Notes: generated from the letters alone by a model not told the origin. A DNA stretch of 25,192 nt from an uncultured bacterium (GCA_937958695.1 CALGNK010000031.1:1-25192), one strand, 5' to 3'; positions 12,739-21,871 are shown, counted from the first letter of the stretch. Program-made: numbers and translations.

Positions 12739-14646
12739 TTGCTTAGAAGAATAGTATTAGTAGCGATTTTGTTTGTATTTTTTACTTCTACTTTTGTTAT
12801 TTATGCTATATCTGGTGAAAAGATAAAGATTTCAGGGGTTGAGGTACAGGGAAATTATAACATTTCTAAAGAAAAGATAATAAAAGCCCTAGAACTACCA
12901 GAAGAGGTAGATGAAGATGCAATAAGATCAGCTTTACAGAGGGTTTTAAATATGGGTTATTTCTCTAATATTAATGCAGGTATAAGATTAGAGCAGAATA
13001 GGTATATACTAGTAATAGAAGTAAGAGAGGCACCTATATTTAAAGGGGTTAAGGTAACAGGAAATAAGGAAGTGACTACTGAAGAAATAGTAAGTATGAT
13101 CTCACTGAAGGTTGGGAGTGTTATAAATCTTATCACCTTGAATCAAGATTTGGGTAAGGTTGCAGATCTATATAAGAATAAAGGATATGTTGGAGCTAAT
13201 TTCCAAGTAAACATAGCAGAGGATGGATGGGTGATTATAAATATAAGTGAAGGTCCGACTATCTCTGGCTTCAACTTTAAAGGGAATACAGTATTAACTT
13301 CTAAAGTTATAGAGGAGGCTCTAGAGACCTATAAAGGAAGGATTCTTTCTCTCAATCTCTTAAGAGATATGGCTCTTAAGATCCAAGAATTGTATAATAA
13401 GAACGGTTATCCTGCCTGTGTTATTCTTAACGCATATAGTGAGGAAGAGGGTATAGTAACATTTGAGATAGGGGAGGGTAGGATCTCAAAGATAATTATC
13501 GAAGGTAACCAAAAAACCAAAGATTATGTAATCCTTAGAGAGATGGAAACTAAAGCGGGAGATATCCTTAATAGAGATAAGATACAAAAAGACCTACAAA
13601 GGATATTTAATCTCGGCTACTTTTCAGATGTAAATGCAGATATCAAATCTGCGGAAACCCCTGGAGAAATAGTCCTTACAATCAAAGTTTTAGAACAGCT
13701 CACTGGACAGGCTGGTGGAGGCTTAGCTTATAGTACCAGGGATGGCATCTCTTTAGTATTAGGTATTAAAGATTCTAACTTGCTTGGAACTGGTAGAAAT
13801 TTAGGTTTATATCTAAACATAGGGCTAACTGCACATGATATTACTATAAATTATACAGAGCCTTATATCTTTGGAACAAAAGGAACTTTAAATACTTCTC
13901 TAATATGGAGGCAAGCAGACACTGTAGATATTATAGAGAATACAAAGGTTAGTTACCATGAAGATAGGAAGACGCTCGAATTAGTTATAGATAAACCAAT
14001 AAATAATGAACTAAAAGGCTCATTAGGCTTTTCTTACAATGATATATACTATCAGGCTAAAGATGAAGGAACGACTTTGCCAGATATAATAAAATCTGGA
14101 GTCTCTAGTGCTATAGTGTTAGGAATAGCAAAAGATACTAGAGATTTAGTGCTAAATCCAACAAAAGGAGATTACTATGGTTTAAGTCTAAAGCAAGGAG
14201 GAGGTATACTTGGTGGAGATTTCAATTTTACCAAACTTACTCTTGACTTAAGGTGGTACTTATCAACCTCTGATAAGGATATGTTTGCAGTAAACTATCT
14301 CTTTGGCTTAGGTCTTGGCGAATTACCGTATATAGAAAAGTTTAGTGTAGGAGGTGTAAATTCTGTAAGAGGTTTGCCAGAAAATTGGAAGAAGTCTGAT
14401 TATGTAGAACTATTGAGTCTTGAATATAGGAATAAAATACAGGATAATGTATTTGGTGTAATCTTTTTAGACTTTGGGAATGGATGGAAGAATGGAGAGA
14501 CAATAAATCCTTTAGATTTATACACTGGGATAGGCCTTGGATTAAGAATAATGATTCCTCCAATGGGTTTATTGAGGTTAGACTATGGCTGGGGTAGTTA
14601 TGATTGGCAGGGAAGGTTTTACTTTAGTGTAGGACAAAAATTCTAG
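12739..14646 (+). CDS. bamA: Outer-membrane protein assembly factor BamA (Omp85 family)
   Basis: A 635-residue outer-membrane protein that inserts beta-barrel proteins. A signal sequence (about 1-23) is followed by what I read as four POTRA repeats: about 28-99, 100-173, 174-248 and 249-322. Each has the GNxxxxxxxI pattern (for example VQGNYNISKEKII, VTGNKEVTTEEIV, IEGNQKTKDYVI). E. coli BamA has five. From about 325 the sequence alternates as beta strands of a barrel, and GGVNSVRGLPENW near 543 carries the conserved VRG lid-lock motif of Omp85. The protein ends in a strand with terminal Phe (FYFSVGQKF), the usual outer-membrane signature. It uses a TTG start. It is followed by skp and lpxD, a common arrangement. 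Confidence 0.95.
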   Translation: MLRRIVLVAILFVFFTSTFVIYAISGEKIKISGVEVQGNYNISKEKIIKALELPEEVDEDAIRSALQRVLNMGYFSNINAGIRLEQNRYILVIEVREAPIFKGVKVTGNKEVTTEEIVSMISLKVGSVINLITLNQDLGKVADLYKNKGYVGANFQVNIAEDGWVIINISEGPTISGFNFKGNTVLTSKVIEEALETYKGRILSLNLLRDMALKIQELYNKNGYPACVILNAYSEEEGIVTFEIGEGRISKIIIEGNQKTKDYVILREMETKAGDILNRDKIQKDLQRIFNLGYFSDVNADIKSAETPGEIVLTIKVLEQLTGQAGGGLAYSTRDGISLVLGIKDSNLLGTGRNLGLYLNIGLTAHDITINYTEPYIFGTKGTLNTSLIWRQADTVDIIENTKVSYHEDRKTLELVIDKPINNELKGSLGFSYNDIYYQAKDEGTTLPDIIKSGVSSAIVLGIAKDTRDLVLNPTKGDYYGLSLKQGGGILGGDFNFTKLTLDLRWYLSTSDKDMFAVNYLFGLGLGELPYIEKFSVGGVNSVRGLPENWKKSDYVELLSLEYRNKIQDNVFGVIFLDFGNGWKNGETINPLDLYTGIGLGLRIMIPPMGLLRLDYGWGSYDWQGRFYFSVGQKF

Positions 14647-14668
14647 GTGATAAGGAGTTGATACATAG

Positions 14669-15133
14669 ATGAATAAAGGATTGATAGTGTTAGCATTGAT
14701 CGTAGGCATAATTGGAATCACCCTTTGGGGATTGAGTATCCCAAGATATGGCTTTGCCTTAGATACTCTTAAGATTGGTTATATAGACATGAATAGAGTT
14801 TTAGAAAGTCATCCTAGGTTTGATAAGGCAAAGAAAGACATAAATGATTTTGCTATAAAGGCTAAGGCTGATTATCAAAAGCAGTTAGATGAGGCAGTAA
14901 AGAACAAGACAGCTACTGAAGCTCAACAGCTAAAGGTAGAATATGAAGCCAAGTTAAATCAAGCTGTGGCTCAGAAACAGCAGGAGATATTAAAGCCTAT
15001 ACTTGATGATATAAAGTCAGTAGTTAGGGATGTGGCTAAGAAGAAGGGCATAGATATAGTGTTAAGAGGGGAAATAGTAGTAGTTGGTGGTGTAGACCTT
15101 ACTGAAGATGCCATAAAGGCTATAAAGAAATGA
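14669..15133 (+). CDS. skp: OmpH/Skp-family periplasmic chaperone
   Basis: This 154-residue protein begins with a hydrophobic export signal (about 4-30, ending near GFA-LD), then IGYIDMNRVLESHPRFDKAKK, a typical OmpH opening. A long charged helix follows (about 55-110; Lys, Gln, Ala, Glu), which would form the tentacle of the jellyfish-shaped trimer. The end folds back as DIVLRGEIVVVGGVDLTEDAIKAI. The family holds unfolded outer-membrane proteins on the way to BamA. AAGGAG precedes the ATG at a workable distance. Its stop overlaps the start of lpxD by four bases. Confidence 0.88.
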   Translation: MNKGLIVLALIVGIIGITLWGLSIPRYGFALDTLKIGYIDMNRVLESHPRFDKAKKDINDFAIKAKADYQKQLDEAVKNKTATEAQQLKVEYEAKLNQAVAQKQQEILKPILDDIKSVVRDVAKKKGIDIVLRGEIVVVGGVDLTEDAIKAIKK

Positions 15134-16140
15134 AATATACCCTAGAAGAGATAGCTCAGCTTATAAAAGGAAGATTATCCGGACCATCCCAATTGATGAT
15201 AACTGGGATAAACTCGCCAGAGTTAGCCAAAGAGACAGATATATGTATTATCTACGACGAAAGGTTTATAGATCTAGTAAAAGATCGTAATGTAGGAGCA
15301 GTTGTTATTAGGGAAGGATTATCAATTGATAAGCCTCATATAGTAGTATCAGATCCTAGAGCTATTATGCCAATCCTTCTAAATCTGTTTGTCAAGAAAA
15401 AGGAGCTTCGAGGGATAGATAAAACAGCTATTGTTGGGAATAACTGCAATATACCGGAAACTTGTTTTATAGGACCATACGTAGTTATAGGAGACAATGT
15501 AAAACTGGGCGAAAGAGTTATTATTATGGCTGGAAGTAAGATAGGAGACGAAGTTATAATTGGGGATGACTCGTTTATAGGATATAATGTAGTAGTAGAG
15601 GAAAGAACAGTTATAGGTAAAAGGGTCAAAATACAACATGGTGCAGTTATAGGTAAAGAAGGGTTTGGCTTTTATAAGAGCGAAGAGGGTTATATAAGGA
15701 TTCCTCACTTGGGTAATGTAATAATAGAGGATGATGTAGAAGTCGGTGCTAATAGTGTAGTAGACAGAGCAACTCTTGGTTCTACAGTTATTAAAAGAGG
15801 AACAAAGATCGATAGTTTGGTATTGATTGCTCACAATGTAGATATAGGTGAAGATACTGCTATAGCTGGACAGACCGGTATAGCAGGGAGTTCCGAGATA
15901 GGTAGTCACTGCATGTTAGGGGGGCAAGTGGGAATAACAGACCATGTTAAGGTTGGTGATAATACTATAATCTTTGCTAAGTCAGGAGTTATAGGTGATA
16001 TACCCTCGAATTCTGTTGTATCTGGTACACCTGCTAGACCTCATAAGGAGTGGCTAAGGGCACAGGCCATCTTACTGAAACTCCCTAAAATAATTAAACA
16101 GTTGGGGATGAAGGATGTGGCAGACGACAATAAAGAATAG
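15130..16140 (+). CDS. lpxD: UDP-3-O-acylglucosamine N-acyltransferase
   Basis: The third lipid A enzyme adds the second acyl chain from acyl-ACP to UDP-3-O-acyl-GlcN. The 336 residues comprise an N-terminal uridine-binding domain (about 1-95), a left-handed beta-helix of hexapeptide repeats (about 98-290) and a helical end (about 305-336). The catalytic histidine is H235 in LIAHNVDIGEDTAIAGQTGIAGSSEIG, the conserved HNVxIG motif. Length is typical. It overlaps skp upstream by four bases and lpxC downstream by 26 bases. Confidence 0.96.
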   Translation: MKYTLEEIAQLIKGRLSGPSQLMITGINSPELAKETDICIIYDERFIDLVKDRNVGAVVIREGLSIDKPHIVVSDPRAIMPILLNLFVKKKELRGIDKTAIVGNNCNIPETCFIGPYVVIGDNVKLGERVIIMAGSKIGDEVIIGDDSFIGYNVVVEERTVIGKRVKIQHGAVIGKEGFGFYKSEEGYIRIPHLGNVIIEDDVEVGANSVVDRATLGSTVIKRGTKIDSLVLIAHNVDIGEDTAIAGQTGIAGSSEIGSHCMLGGQVGITDHVKVGDNTIIFAKSGVIGDIPSNSVVSGTPARPHKEWLRAQAILLKLPKIIKQLGMKDVADDNKE

Positions 16141-16933
16141 TGTAGAAATAACTGGAGTCGGATTACACACAGGAAGGGAAAGTAGAATTATAATTTCTCC
16201 AGCGCCTGCGAATACTGGCATAGTCTTTAATTTTGCCGACAAAAATTCTTTAAAAGTTAAAATAGATGATATGATTATATCTACAAACAGGGGGACTATT
16301 TTAGCACACAACGGATATTTCATATATACAGTGGAACATATACTTTCAGCCCTTAATGGGTTAGAGCTAGACAATGTGGAGATAACATTAGAGGGAGAGG
16401 AGATACCTTCTTGTGATGGAAGTGCTAAGGTTTTTGTAGATAAATTAAAGGATGCAGGGGTAGAAACTTTAGAAGAAGATAGAAGGATTATACAACTTCC
16501 AGAACCTATATGGATATTCAACGGAGATAAAGGGATATTTGCTCTGCCAAGCGATAAGCTTTCTATCTACTATATTATAGAGTTTCCCTGGATAGGAAAA
16601 CAGTGGATATTCTATGAGCATGATCCTGCTAGATATGAACAGGAGATCGCCCCTGCTAGGACATTTGGATTTGAAGAAGAGATAGAGACTTTAGTAACAG
16701 AAGGTCTGGCAAAAGGAGGAAGCTTTTTCAATTCTATAATAGTTGGTAAGAATGGTTATTCATCACCACTTAGATATCCTGATGAATTTGTAAGGCACAA
16801 ACTATTAGACCTTATGGGAGATATCTATTTGCTAGGTAAACGTATCAATGCTACAATATTTGTAGTGAAAGGTGGACATAATCTTCATGTAGAGTTAGTA
16901 AAGAGGATAAAAGAGGTGATCGATGATAGATAG
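16115..16933 (+). CDS. lpxC: UDP-3-O-acyl-N-acetylglucosamine deacetylase
   Basis: The committed zinc-dependent step of lipid A synthesis. The 272 residues hold the two-domain fold. Key residues are E74 and H75 in TVEHILSAL, T183 in PARTFGF, and H228, K229 and D232 in VRHKLLDLMGD, with H255 in GGHNLH. H75, H228 and D232 would bind zinc. The opening TIKNSVEITGVGLHTG is diagnostic. ATG 16115 has GGGGATGAAGG just upstream, inside lpxD. It overlaps fabZ by 11 bases; in some other phyla lpxC and fabZ are fused, but here they are separate. Confidence 0.97.
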   Translation: MWQTTIKNSVEITGVGLHTGRESRIIISPAPANTGIVFNFADKNSLKVKIDDMIISTNRGTILAHNGYFIYTVEHILSALNGLELDNVEITLEGEEIPSCDGSAKVFVDKLKDAGVETLEEDRRIIQLPEPIWIFNGDKGIFALPSDKLSIYYIIEFPWIGKQWIFYEHDPARYEQEIAPARTFGFEEEIETLVTEGLAKGGSFFNSIIVGKNGYSSPLRYPDEFVRHKLLDLMGDIYLLGKRINATIFVVKGGHNLHVELVKRIKEVIDDR

Positions 16934-17414
16934 AGAGGTTTCTACTTTCAATATATATGATTTGTTAAATATACTCCCCCATAGATATCCTTTCCTTCTA
17001 GTAGATAAGATTATAGAGTACGAAAAGGGAAAGAGGGTAAAAGGTGTAAAAAATGTCACCATAAATGAACCTTACTTCCCGGGACATTTTCCGGAAATCC
17101 CAATAACCCCTGGGGTTATTATTATAGAAACTATGGCCCAAATAGCAGGGATTCTTCTATTAGAAGAGGCAAAAGAGAAGGATCAACTAGCCATACTAAG
17201 TGGGGTAGATAAGGTTAGATTCCGTAGGATGGTAAGGCCAGGAGATCAGATAATTATAGAGGCAGAGATACTTCAGAAGAAGATTAATTTTTGTAAAATG
17301 AAGTGCACAGCTTATGTAGAGAATTATGTAGTAGCAGAAGGAGAGCTTTTAATAGCTTTATATAAGGAGGATTCTATCCGTGACATATATACATCCAACA
17401 GCAATAATAGATGA
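16923..17414 (+). CDS. fabZ: 3-hydroxyacyl-ACP dehydratase FabZ
   Basis: This 163-residue hot-dog-fold enzyme dehydrates 3-hydroxyacyl-ACP in fatty acid elongation, drawing on the same hydroxyacyl pool as LpxA and LpxD. The catalytic pair is H55 in YFPGHFP and E69 in GVIIIETMAQ. LLNILPHRYPFLLVDKI near the start is the family's opening. The C-terminal tail beyond about 150 is hydrophilic and is encoded over the start of lpxA (35-base overlap), so it is probably unstructured. It sits between lpxC and lpxA as in many diderms. Confidence 0.96.
   Translation: MIDREVSTFNIYDLLNILPHRYPFLLVDKIIEYEKGKRVKGVKNVTINEPYFPGHFPEIPITPGVIIIETMAQIAGILLLEEAKEKDQLAILSGVDKVRFRRMVRPGDQIIIEAEILQKKINFCKMKCTAYVENYVVAEGELLIALYKEDSIRDIYTSNSNNR
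17364..17370 (+). promoter_or_regulatory. Ribosome binding site deciding the GTG start of lpxA
   Basis: AAGGAGG lies nine bases before GTG 17380, inside the end of fabZ. The N-terminal sequence from this GTG (TYIHPTAIID) is exactly the usual LpxA opening, so the non-ATG start is well supported. Confidence 0.8.
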
Positions 17415-18201
17415 ATCGGTAAAATTAGGAGACGATGTAGAGATTGGACCATACGTAGTTATAAAGCATGATACTGTAATAGGTTCAGGGACAAAGATTG
17501 ATGCTCATTGTATTATAGGTCCGTGGGTTACTATAGGGAATAGATGTGAAATATATGGAGGTTGCTCTATAGGAGCTCCTCCGCAGGATGTAAGGTATAA
17601 AGGGGAACGTAGTTTTGTTATTATAGGAGACAATAATATATTAAGGGAGTTTGTTACCATACATAGGGCGTCAGGTAAAGATAAAGCAACTATCATAGGA
17701 GACAATAATTTTCTTATGGCATACTCTCATATAGCTCATAATTGCAAACTAGGAAATGGAATAACTATGGCTAACTCTTCAAATCTAGCAGGTTATGTAG
17801 AAGTCTATGATAGAGCGGTTATAGGAGGAGTAGTAGGGGTCCATCAGTTTGTAAGAATAGGGAAATTAGCCATGGTAGGGGCTTGTTCTAAAGTTGTCCA
17901 GGATGTTCTTCCCTTTTCCCTTGTGGATGGTCACCCAGCAAAAGCCTATGGAATAAATGTTGTTGGTCTTAGAAGAGCAGGATATTCCCCGGAGATAAGA
18001 AGTATCCTTCAGAAAGCCTTTAAAATTTTCTATTTTTCTCATCCAGGTAGAATGAAATCTATAATAACATTGGAGGAGTTAGAACCCATACCTGAGATAA
18101 AAGAAATGATAGAGTTTATAAAAGATAGCAGAAGAGGGATAGTAAAAGCTGCTAGAGAAGCTCTACAATGGGATGTTCAAACATTCTTAGAAAATATGTA
18201 A
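17380..18201 (+). CDS. lpxA: Acyl-ACP--UDP-N-acetylglucosamine O-acyltransferase
   Basis: The first lipid A enzyme places a 3-hydroxyacyl chain on UDP-GlcNAc. The 273 residues begin with IHPTAIID and continue as a hexapeptide-repeat beta-helix to about 185, with the helical C-terminal domain after GLRRAGYSPE. The catalytic base is H120 in SHIAHNCKLGN (equivalent to H125 of E. coli); H117 matches H122. GAPPQDVRYKGE (66-77) is the conserved loop. It starts with GTG and overlaps lpxB by 34 bases. No lpxI or lpxH gene lies between lpxA and lpxB. Confidence 0.96.
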   Translation: MTYIHPTAIIDESVKLGDDVEIGPYVVIKHDTVIGSGTKIDAHCIIGPWVTIGNRCEIYGGCSIGAPPQDVRYKGERSFVIIGDNNILREFVTIHRASGKDKATIIGDNNFLMAYSHIAHNCKLGNGITMANSSNLAGYVEVYDRAVIGGVVGVHQFVRIGKLAMVGACSKVVQDVLPFSLVDGHPAKAYGINVVGLRRAGYSPEIRSILQKAFKIFYFSHPGRMKSIITLEELEPIPEIKEMIEFIKDSRRGIVKAAREALQWDVQTFLENM

Positions 18202-19340
18202 AGATAGCTATCTTAGCAGGAGAAGTGTCTGGAGATGTTCAGGGTGCTTACTTAGCTGGTGGTTTGCTAAATAACGATTATGGCATAAATGTTTCACTTT
18301 TTGGTATTGGTGGGGAATATATGAGGAACAAGGGAGTTAAGTTATGGGATGAGACATCTAGGTATGGTTCGGTTGGCTTTTGGGAGCCGTTAAAGTTTTT
18401 ACCCAACTGGTTAAAAATCTATAGTAGGGTTAAAGAGAGAATCCTAGAAGAAGACTTAGATGGAGTTATCTTTGTTGATAATCAAGGATTTAATCTACAG
18501 GTAGCCAAGTTTATCAAAAAGAAAAGAACTAATTTATCTATGTTTTATTATTTTTCTCCTCAGGCATGGCTTTGGGGAAGCAGTATAGCCAAACAAGTAA
18601 AAAACCTCAATATTAAGATCTTAGCAGTCTTTCCCAAAGAAGCAGAAATATATAGAGATAGTGGGGCAGAAGTTTACTTTGTTGGACATCCTCTTTTAGA
18701 TATAGTAGAAGCTAAAGTGCCTCCAGAGAAGATAAGAGAGTCCTTAGGGATTAAAGATGAGTTGCCATTGATAGGGATATTCCCAGGTAGTAGAGAACAA
18801 GAGGTGAGATCACTATTACCGGTCATGTTAGAGGGTATATCCCCTTTAATAAACAGAGAAGCTTACTTCTATATAGCTAGTGCATCTGAGTTTACCTATA
18901 AATTAATTGTAGATATCTTAGAGAAGAGTAATCTATATCTACCCATTATTTCCCTAAATAGATACGATTATATGAATGCGTCTAAACTATTAATTATGTC
19001 ATCTGGAACGGCAGTTTTGGAAGCTGCCTTAATAGGTATACCTGTAATAGCTCTATATAAGTTATCCTGGCTTTCTTGGAATATTGCCAAGAGAATAGTT
19101 CGTTATCCATATGCTACTATGCCAAATATTCTACTTGAGAAACCTGTTGTAGTAGAATTATTACAAAAAGATGCTAACCCAACAAGGCTTAGGAATACGA
19201 TAAGAGAATTATTATATAATGACAAGAAGTTAGAAATTATAAGGAATGATTTAGGAAAGATAAGAGAGATTCTGGGTGAAAAGGGGGCTATAAAGAGGGC
19301 CGTAGAGTGTATCTTCAGGGGGTTAAACTGTATTGAGTAA
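18168..19340 (+). CDS. lpxB: Lipid-A-disaccharide synthase
   Basis: This GT-B glycosyltransferase (family GT19) joins UDP-2,3-diacyl-GlcN and lipid X at the inner face of the cytoplasmic membrane. Motifs in order are AGEVSGD near residue 18, FVDNQGFN (its Asp matches the essential D98 of E. coli), FSPQAWLW, FVGHPLLD, FPGSREQEV (its Arg matches R201), SSGTAVLEAALIGIP and YATMPNILLEKPVVVELLQ. The common IDAPDFN box is altered to VDNQGFN, a mild deviation. ATG 18168 is the only standard start near the first strand. It overlaps the next gene, its paralogue, by eight bases. Confidence 0.94.
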   Translation: MGCSNILRKYVKIAILAGEVSGDVQGAYLAGGLLNNDYGINVSLFGIGGEYMRNKGVKLWDETSRYGSVGFWEPLKFLPNWLKIYSRVKERILEEDLDGVIFVDNQGFNLQVAKFIKKKRTNLSMFYYFSPQAWLWGSSIAKQVKNLNIKILAVFPKEAEIYRDSGAEVYFVGHPLLDIVEAKVPPEKIRESLGIKDELPLIGIFPGSREQEVRSLLPVMLEGISPLINREAYFYIASASEFTYKLIVDILEKSNLYLPIISLNRYDYMNASKLLIMSSGTAVLEAALIGIPVIALYKLSWLSWNIAKRIVRYPYATMPNILLEKPVVVELLQKDANPTRLRNTIRELLYNDKKLEIIRNDLGKIREILGEKGAIKRAVECIFRGLNCIE

Positions 19341-20460
19341 ATTAATTATGCTTACTAACAGCCCCGGAGAGATTAGCGGATGGTTTCTTCCGTTAGCTAG
19401 AATTATAAAGGAAACCTATCCTAAATTGGAAATAATAGCGGTTCTATTACCCTGTCAATATGCCAGCGGAACTGAGGTTAAAGTTTTATCCGAATCTAGT
19501 ATATTCTCTAAGGTGGTGGACAGAAAGGATTTATTGAAATTTTTATTATCTCCCAAGATAAGAGATGAGAAAATCCTCATATTACAACTTGGAGGAGATC
19601 CTTATTGGGGAACCCTATTTAAGAAAAGATTAAAGGGCAAACTGTTTATATACTCTGATAGTCTAGTCCATACAAATAAATGGGCAGATATGGTCCTTTT
19701 GGCAGATTCAAGATTCTCTAAAGGAAAAGAGAATGAGGTGGTCGTAGGCAATTTGATATTAGATAGTATAGACATAAATATTCCCATTAATGGTTCTAGC
19801 ATAGCTTTTTTGCCAGGCAGTAGACCTTATGGACTTAAACTAGTGTTTCCTTTGATGCTTGAGACTGCTGAAAACCTAAAGAGAACTATAAATAATTCTA
19901 TAAAATTTATCATCTCACCATTTATACCTTTGGAAACTTTAGATAAATATATTCCAAGTAATTTTAGGATAGAGCAGAACAAAATAGTTTCTAGTTCGGG
20001 AAACATATATTCTATAGAGTATGGTACAACTTGGGAATGGGCAAAAGATGTAAAACTAGCCATAAATATTCCTGGCACTAATACCTTGCAGTTAGCCATC
20101 TTAGGTATACCTCAGATAACAATACTGCCTCTACAATGGGCTGAATATATACCGTTAGAAGGTATTTTAGAGTGGATAAGCAGATTACCATTGGTTGGCA
20201 AAGGAATAAAAAGAACAATTATTTATAGACTTATTCATAAAATTAAATTTATAGCTCTTCCTAACATAATATCAAAAAGGAAAATTACAGAAGAATTCAT
20301 AGGTATAATAACCCCGGAAAATTTGAGAGATAAAATAGTAGAACTTTTAAACGATGAAAAATTGTTAGATAATATGAAAGAGGGGTTAAAGAGTATAAGT
20401 TTTTTAGGAGGAGCAGGAAGAAATATAGCAAAACTTGTTGGGGATTCACTCTGTGAATAA
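19333..20460 (+). CDS. LpxB-like glycosyltransferase paralogue (lipid-A-disaccharide synthase-related)
   Basis: The 375-residue protein follows the LpxB plan but is clearly divergent. TNSPGEISGWFLP replaces AGEVSGD, LQLGGDPYWG keeps the aspartate at the D98 position, FLPGSRPYGLKL keeps the arginine of PGSR, and PGTNTLQLAILGIP and ALPNIISKRKITEEFIG match the donor-site region of LpxB. It belongs with the LpxB-related proteins found next to lpx genes in Synergistota-like and cyanobacterial genomes; the function there is not established. It could glycosylate another lipid or act in lipid A modification. It starts with TTG, has an AGGGGG site about ten bases upstream, and overlaps lpxB; ATG 19348 is an alternative. 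Being directly behind lpxB, it probably arose by tandem duplication or was kept as a unit. Confidence 0.75.
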   Translation: MSKLIMLTNSPGEISGWFLPLARIIKETYPKLEIIAVLLPCQYASGTEVKVLSESSIFSKVVDRKDLLKFLLSPKIRDEKILILQLGGDPYWGTLFKKRLKGKLFIYSDSLVHTNKWADMVLLADSRFSKGKENEVVVGNLILDSIDINIPINGSSIAFLPGSRPYGLKLVFPLMLETAENLKRTINNSIKFIISPFIPLETLDKYIPSNFRIEQNKIVSSSGNIYSIEYGTTWEWAKDVKLAINIPGTNTLQLAILGIPQITILPLQWAEYIPLEGILEWISRLPLVGKGIKRTIIYRLIHKIKFIALPNIISKRKITEEFIGIITPENLRDKIVELLNDEKLLDNMKEGLKSISFLGGAGRNIAKLVGDSLCE

Positions 20461-21871
20461 TTTAGATTGGACACTTATTACATTTCTCATAGTGATAAGT
20501 GGATCAATAGCTTTTATTGGTAACTATGTAGGAAGAAGGGTAGGGAAGAGAAGAGTATCTATCCTTGGTCTAAGACCCTATTATACGTCTATGATAATTA
20601 CTATTCTCACAGGTATTATTATCACCACTGTTACTTTGACTATTTTAGTCAGCACATCTTCTAGTATGAGAGAAGCTTTAGAAAATAAGGCTCAGCTTCA
20701 AGAGACTATAAAGTTACTCTCACAAAAATTAAGCACTACTCAATCAGAGCTCTCTATAAGGGCAAGTGAATTAAATGCAGCTATAGAGTATCAAAAGAAG
20801 TTAGAAGAAAAGATAAATGAACAGAATGAAAAAGTTAGGAACCTAGAAAAGCGATTAAAAGAGATGAAAGATGAAATAAAGACTAAGGAAGTAGCCTTAA
20901 AGAATAGGGAGATAGCATTAGAAGAGAGTAGATCTAGTCTAAAAGAATTAGATAGGCAAAGGAAAGAACTTACAGATATAATTGCTAAGTTAAACAAAGA
21001 TAAAGAAGAGTTAAGAAGAGAAAAAGAGAGACTCACAGAAGAGAGTAAGCAATTAAAAGATAAGTTGATTAAGTTAGAAAAAGAGATATCTGTTTTAGAA
21101 GATCAGAGGAGGATATTAAATAATAAATTAGAGCTTTACAGTTCTGAATTGTCAGAGTTAAAGAAAGAGATTAGCGATTATAAGGTTCGTGCTTTAGAAC
21201 TTAGGAAGGAGATAAAAAATAAAGAGGAACAGTTGAATCTATTAAGATACCAAAAGATTATATTTTACGGTGGGGAGATAATACTAGCAGAAACAATTAA
21301 TGGACCTAAGAGTGAGCAAGAAGCTAGGGATAGTCTGAAGTATCTATTAGATAGGGCTAACGAGATAATAAAAGCTAAATATACTCAACTAGGGGTATAT
21401 TTAGTAGCCGATAGTAAAGAGAATGTGTTATCGACGTATGACCCAAATGAGTTAGAATTTGCTATAAAATCTTTGAAGGAAGAACAGAGATTGATACGGA
21501 TAAAAGTAAAAAATAACACTCTTATAAGAGAACCAGTCCATTTAGTAATAGAGTCTTTAAAGAGTAAGCTTGTCTTTAATAAAGATGAAACTATAACATT
21601 TAAATTTGTGTCATCTAAACTGCCAAGGAATAAGATTGTAGAAGAGTTAGATCTAATGTTAGATGAAGTAAAAAAAGAAGGTATAAGAAGAGGGATGATT
21701 TTAGACCATTTAATTAACCCTGTTACTAATGTATCCTATGAGACGCTTCTAAATCTATCGGTGAGAATAAAAGTCAAATACTCAAAAGTTGATAGTGCGT
21801 TGGTTTTGGTTAAAGCTGAAAGAGATATATACACAGGTGGACCATTAAGAGTAAGGTTTGAGCTTCGATGA
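20453..21871 (+). CDS. DUF3084-type membrane-anchored coiled-coil protein
   Basis: A 472-residue protein of unknown function. Two membrane helices (about 5-24 and 44-66) flank a basic loop with GRRVGKRRVSILGLRP, which is the hallmark of DUF3084 proteins in cyanobacteria and Synergistota-like bacteria. A long coiled coil of Glu, Lys and Leu heptads runs from about 70 to 260, followed by a globular C-terminal domain (about 265-472) beginning IIFYGGEIILAETINGP. I chose GTG 20453, with GGGG nine bases upstream, over TTG 20435 or 20438, because it begins right before the first helix; it overlaps the preceding stop. It is the last gene of the plus-strand lpx run. A structural role between envelope layers is a guess from shape and neighbours. 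Confidence 0.8.
   Translation: MNNLDWTLITFLIVISGSIAFIGNYVGRRVGKRRVSILGLRPYYTSMIITILTGIIITTVTLTILVSTSSSMREALENKAQLQETIKLLSQKLSTTQSELSIRASELNAAIEYQKKLEEKINEQNEKVRNLEKRLKEMKDEIKTKEVALKNREIALEESRSSLKELDRQRKELTDIIAKLNKDKEELRREKERLTEESKQLKDKLIKLEKEISVLEDQRRILNNKLELYSSELSELKKEISDYKVRALELRKEIKNKEEQLNLLRYQKIIFYGGEIILAETINGPKSEQEARDSLKYLLDRANEIIKAKYTQLGVYLVADSKENVLSTYDPNELEFAIKSLKEEQRLIRIKVKNNTLIREPVHLVIESLKSKLVFNKDETITFKFVSSKLPRNKIVEELDLMLDEVKKEGIRRGMILDHLINPVTNVSYETLLNLSVRIKVKYSKVDSALVLVKAERDIYTGGPLRVRFELR

Noticed and set aside
15379-15909. Minus-strand frame of 176 codons inside lpxD
   Set aside because: It is rich in Tyr, Ser and Thr, as expected for the reverse complement of hexapeptide-repeat codons, and overlaps a certain gene with intact motifs.
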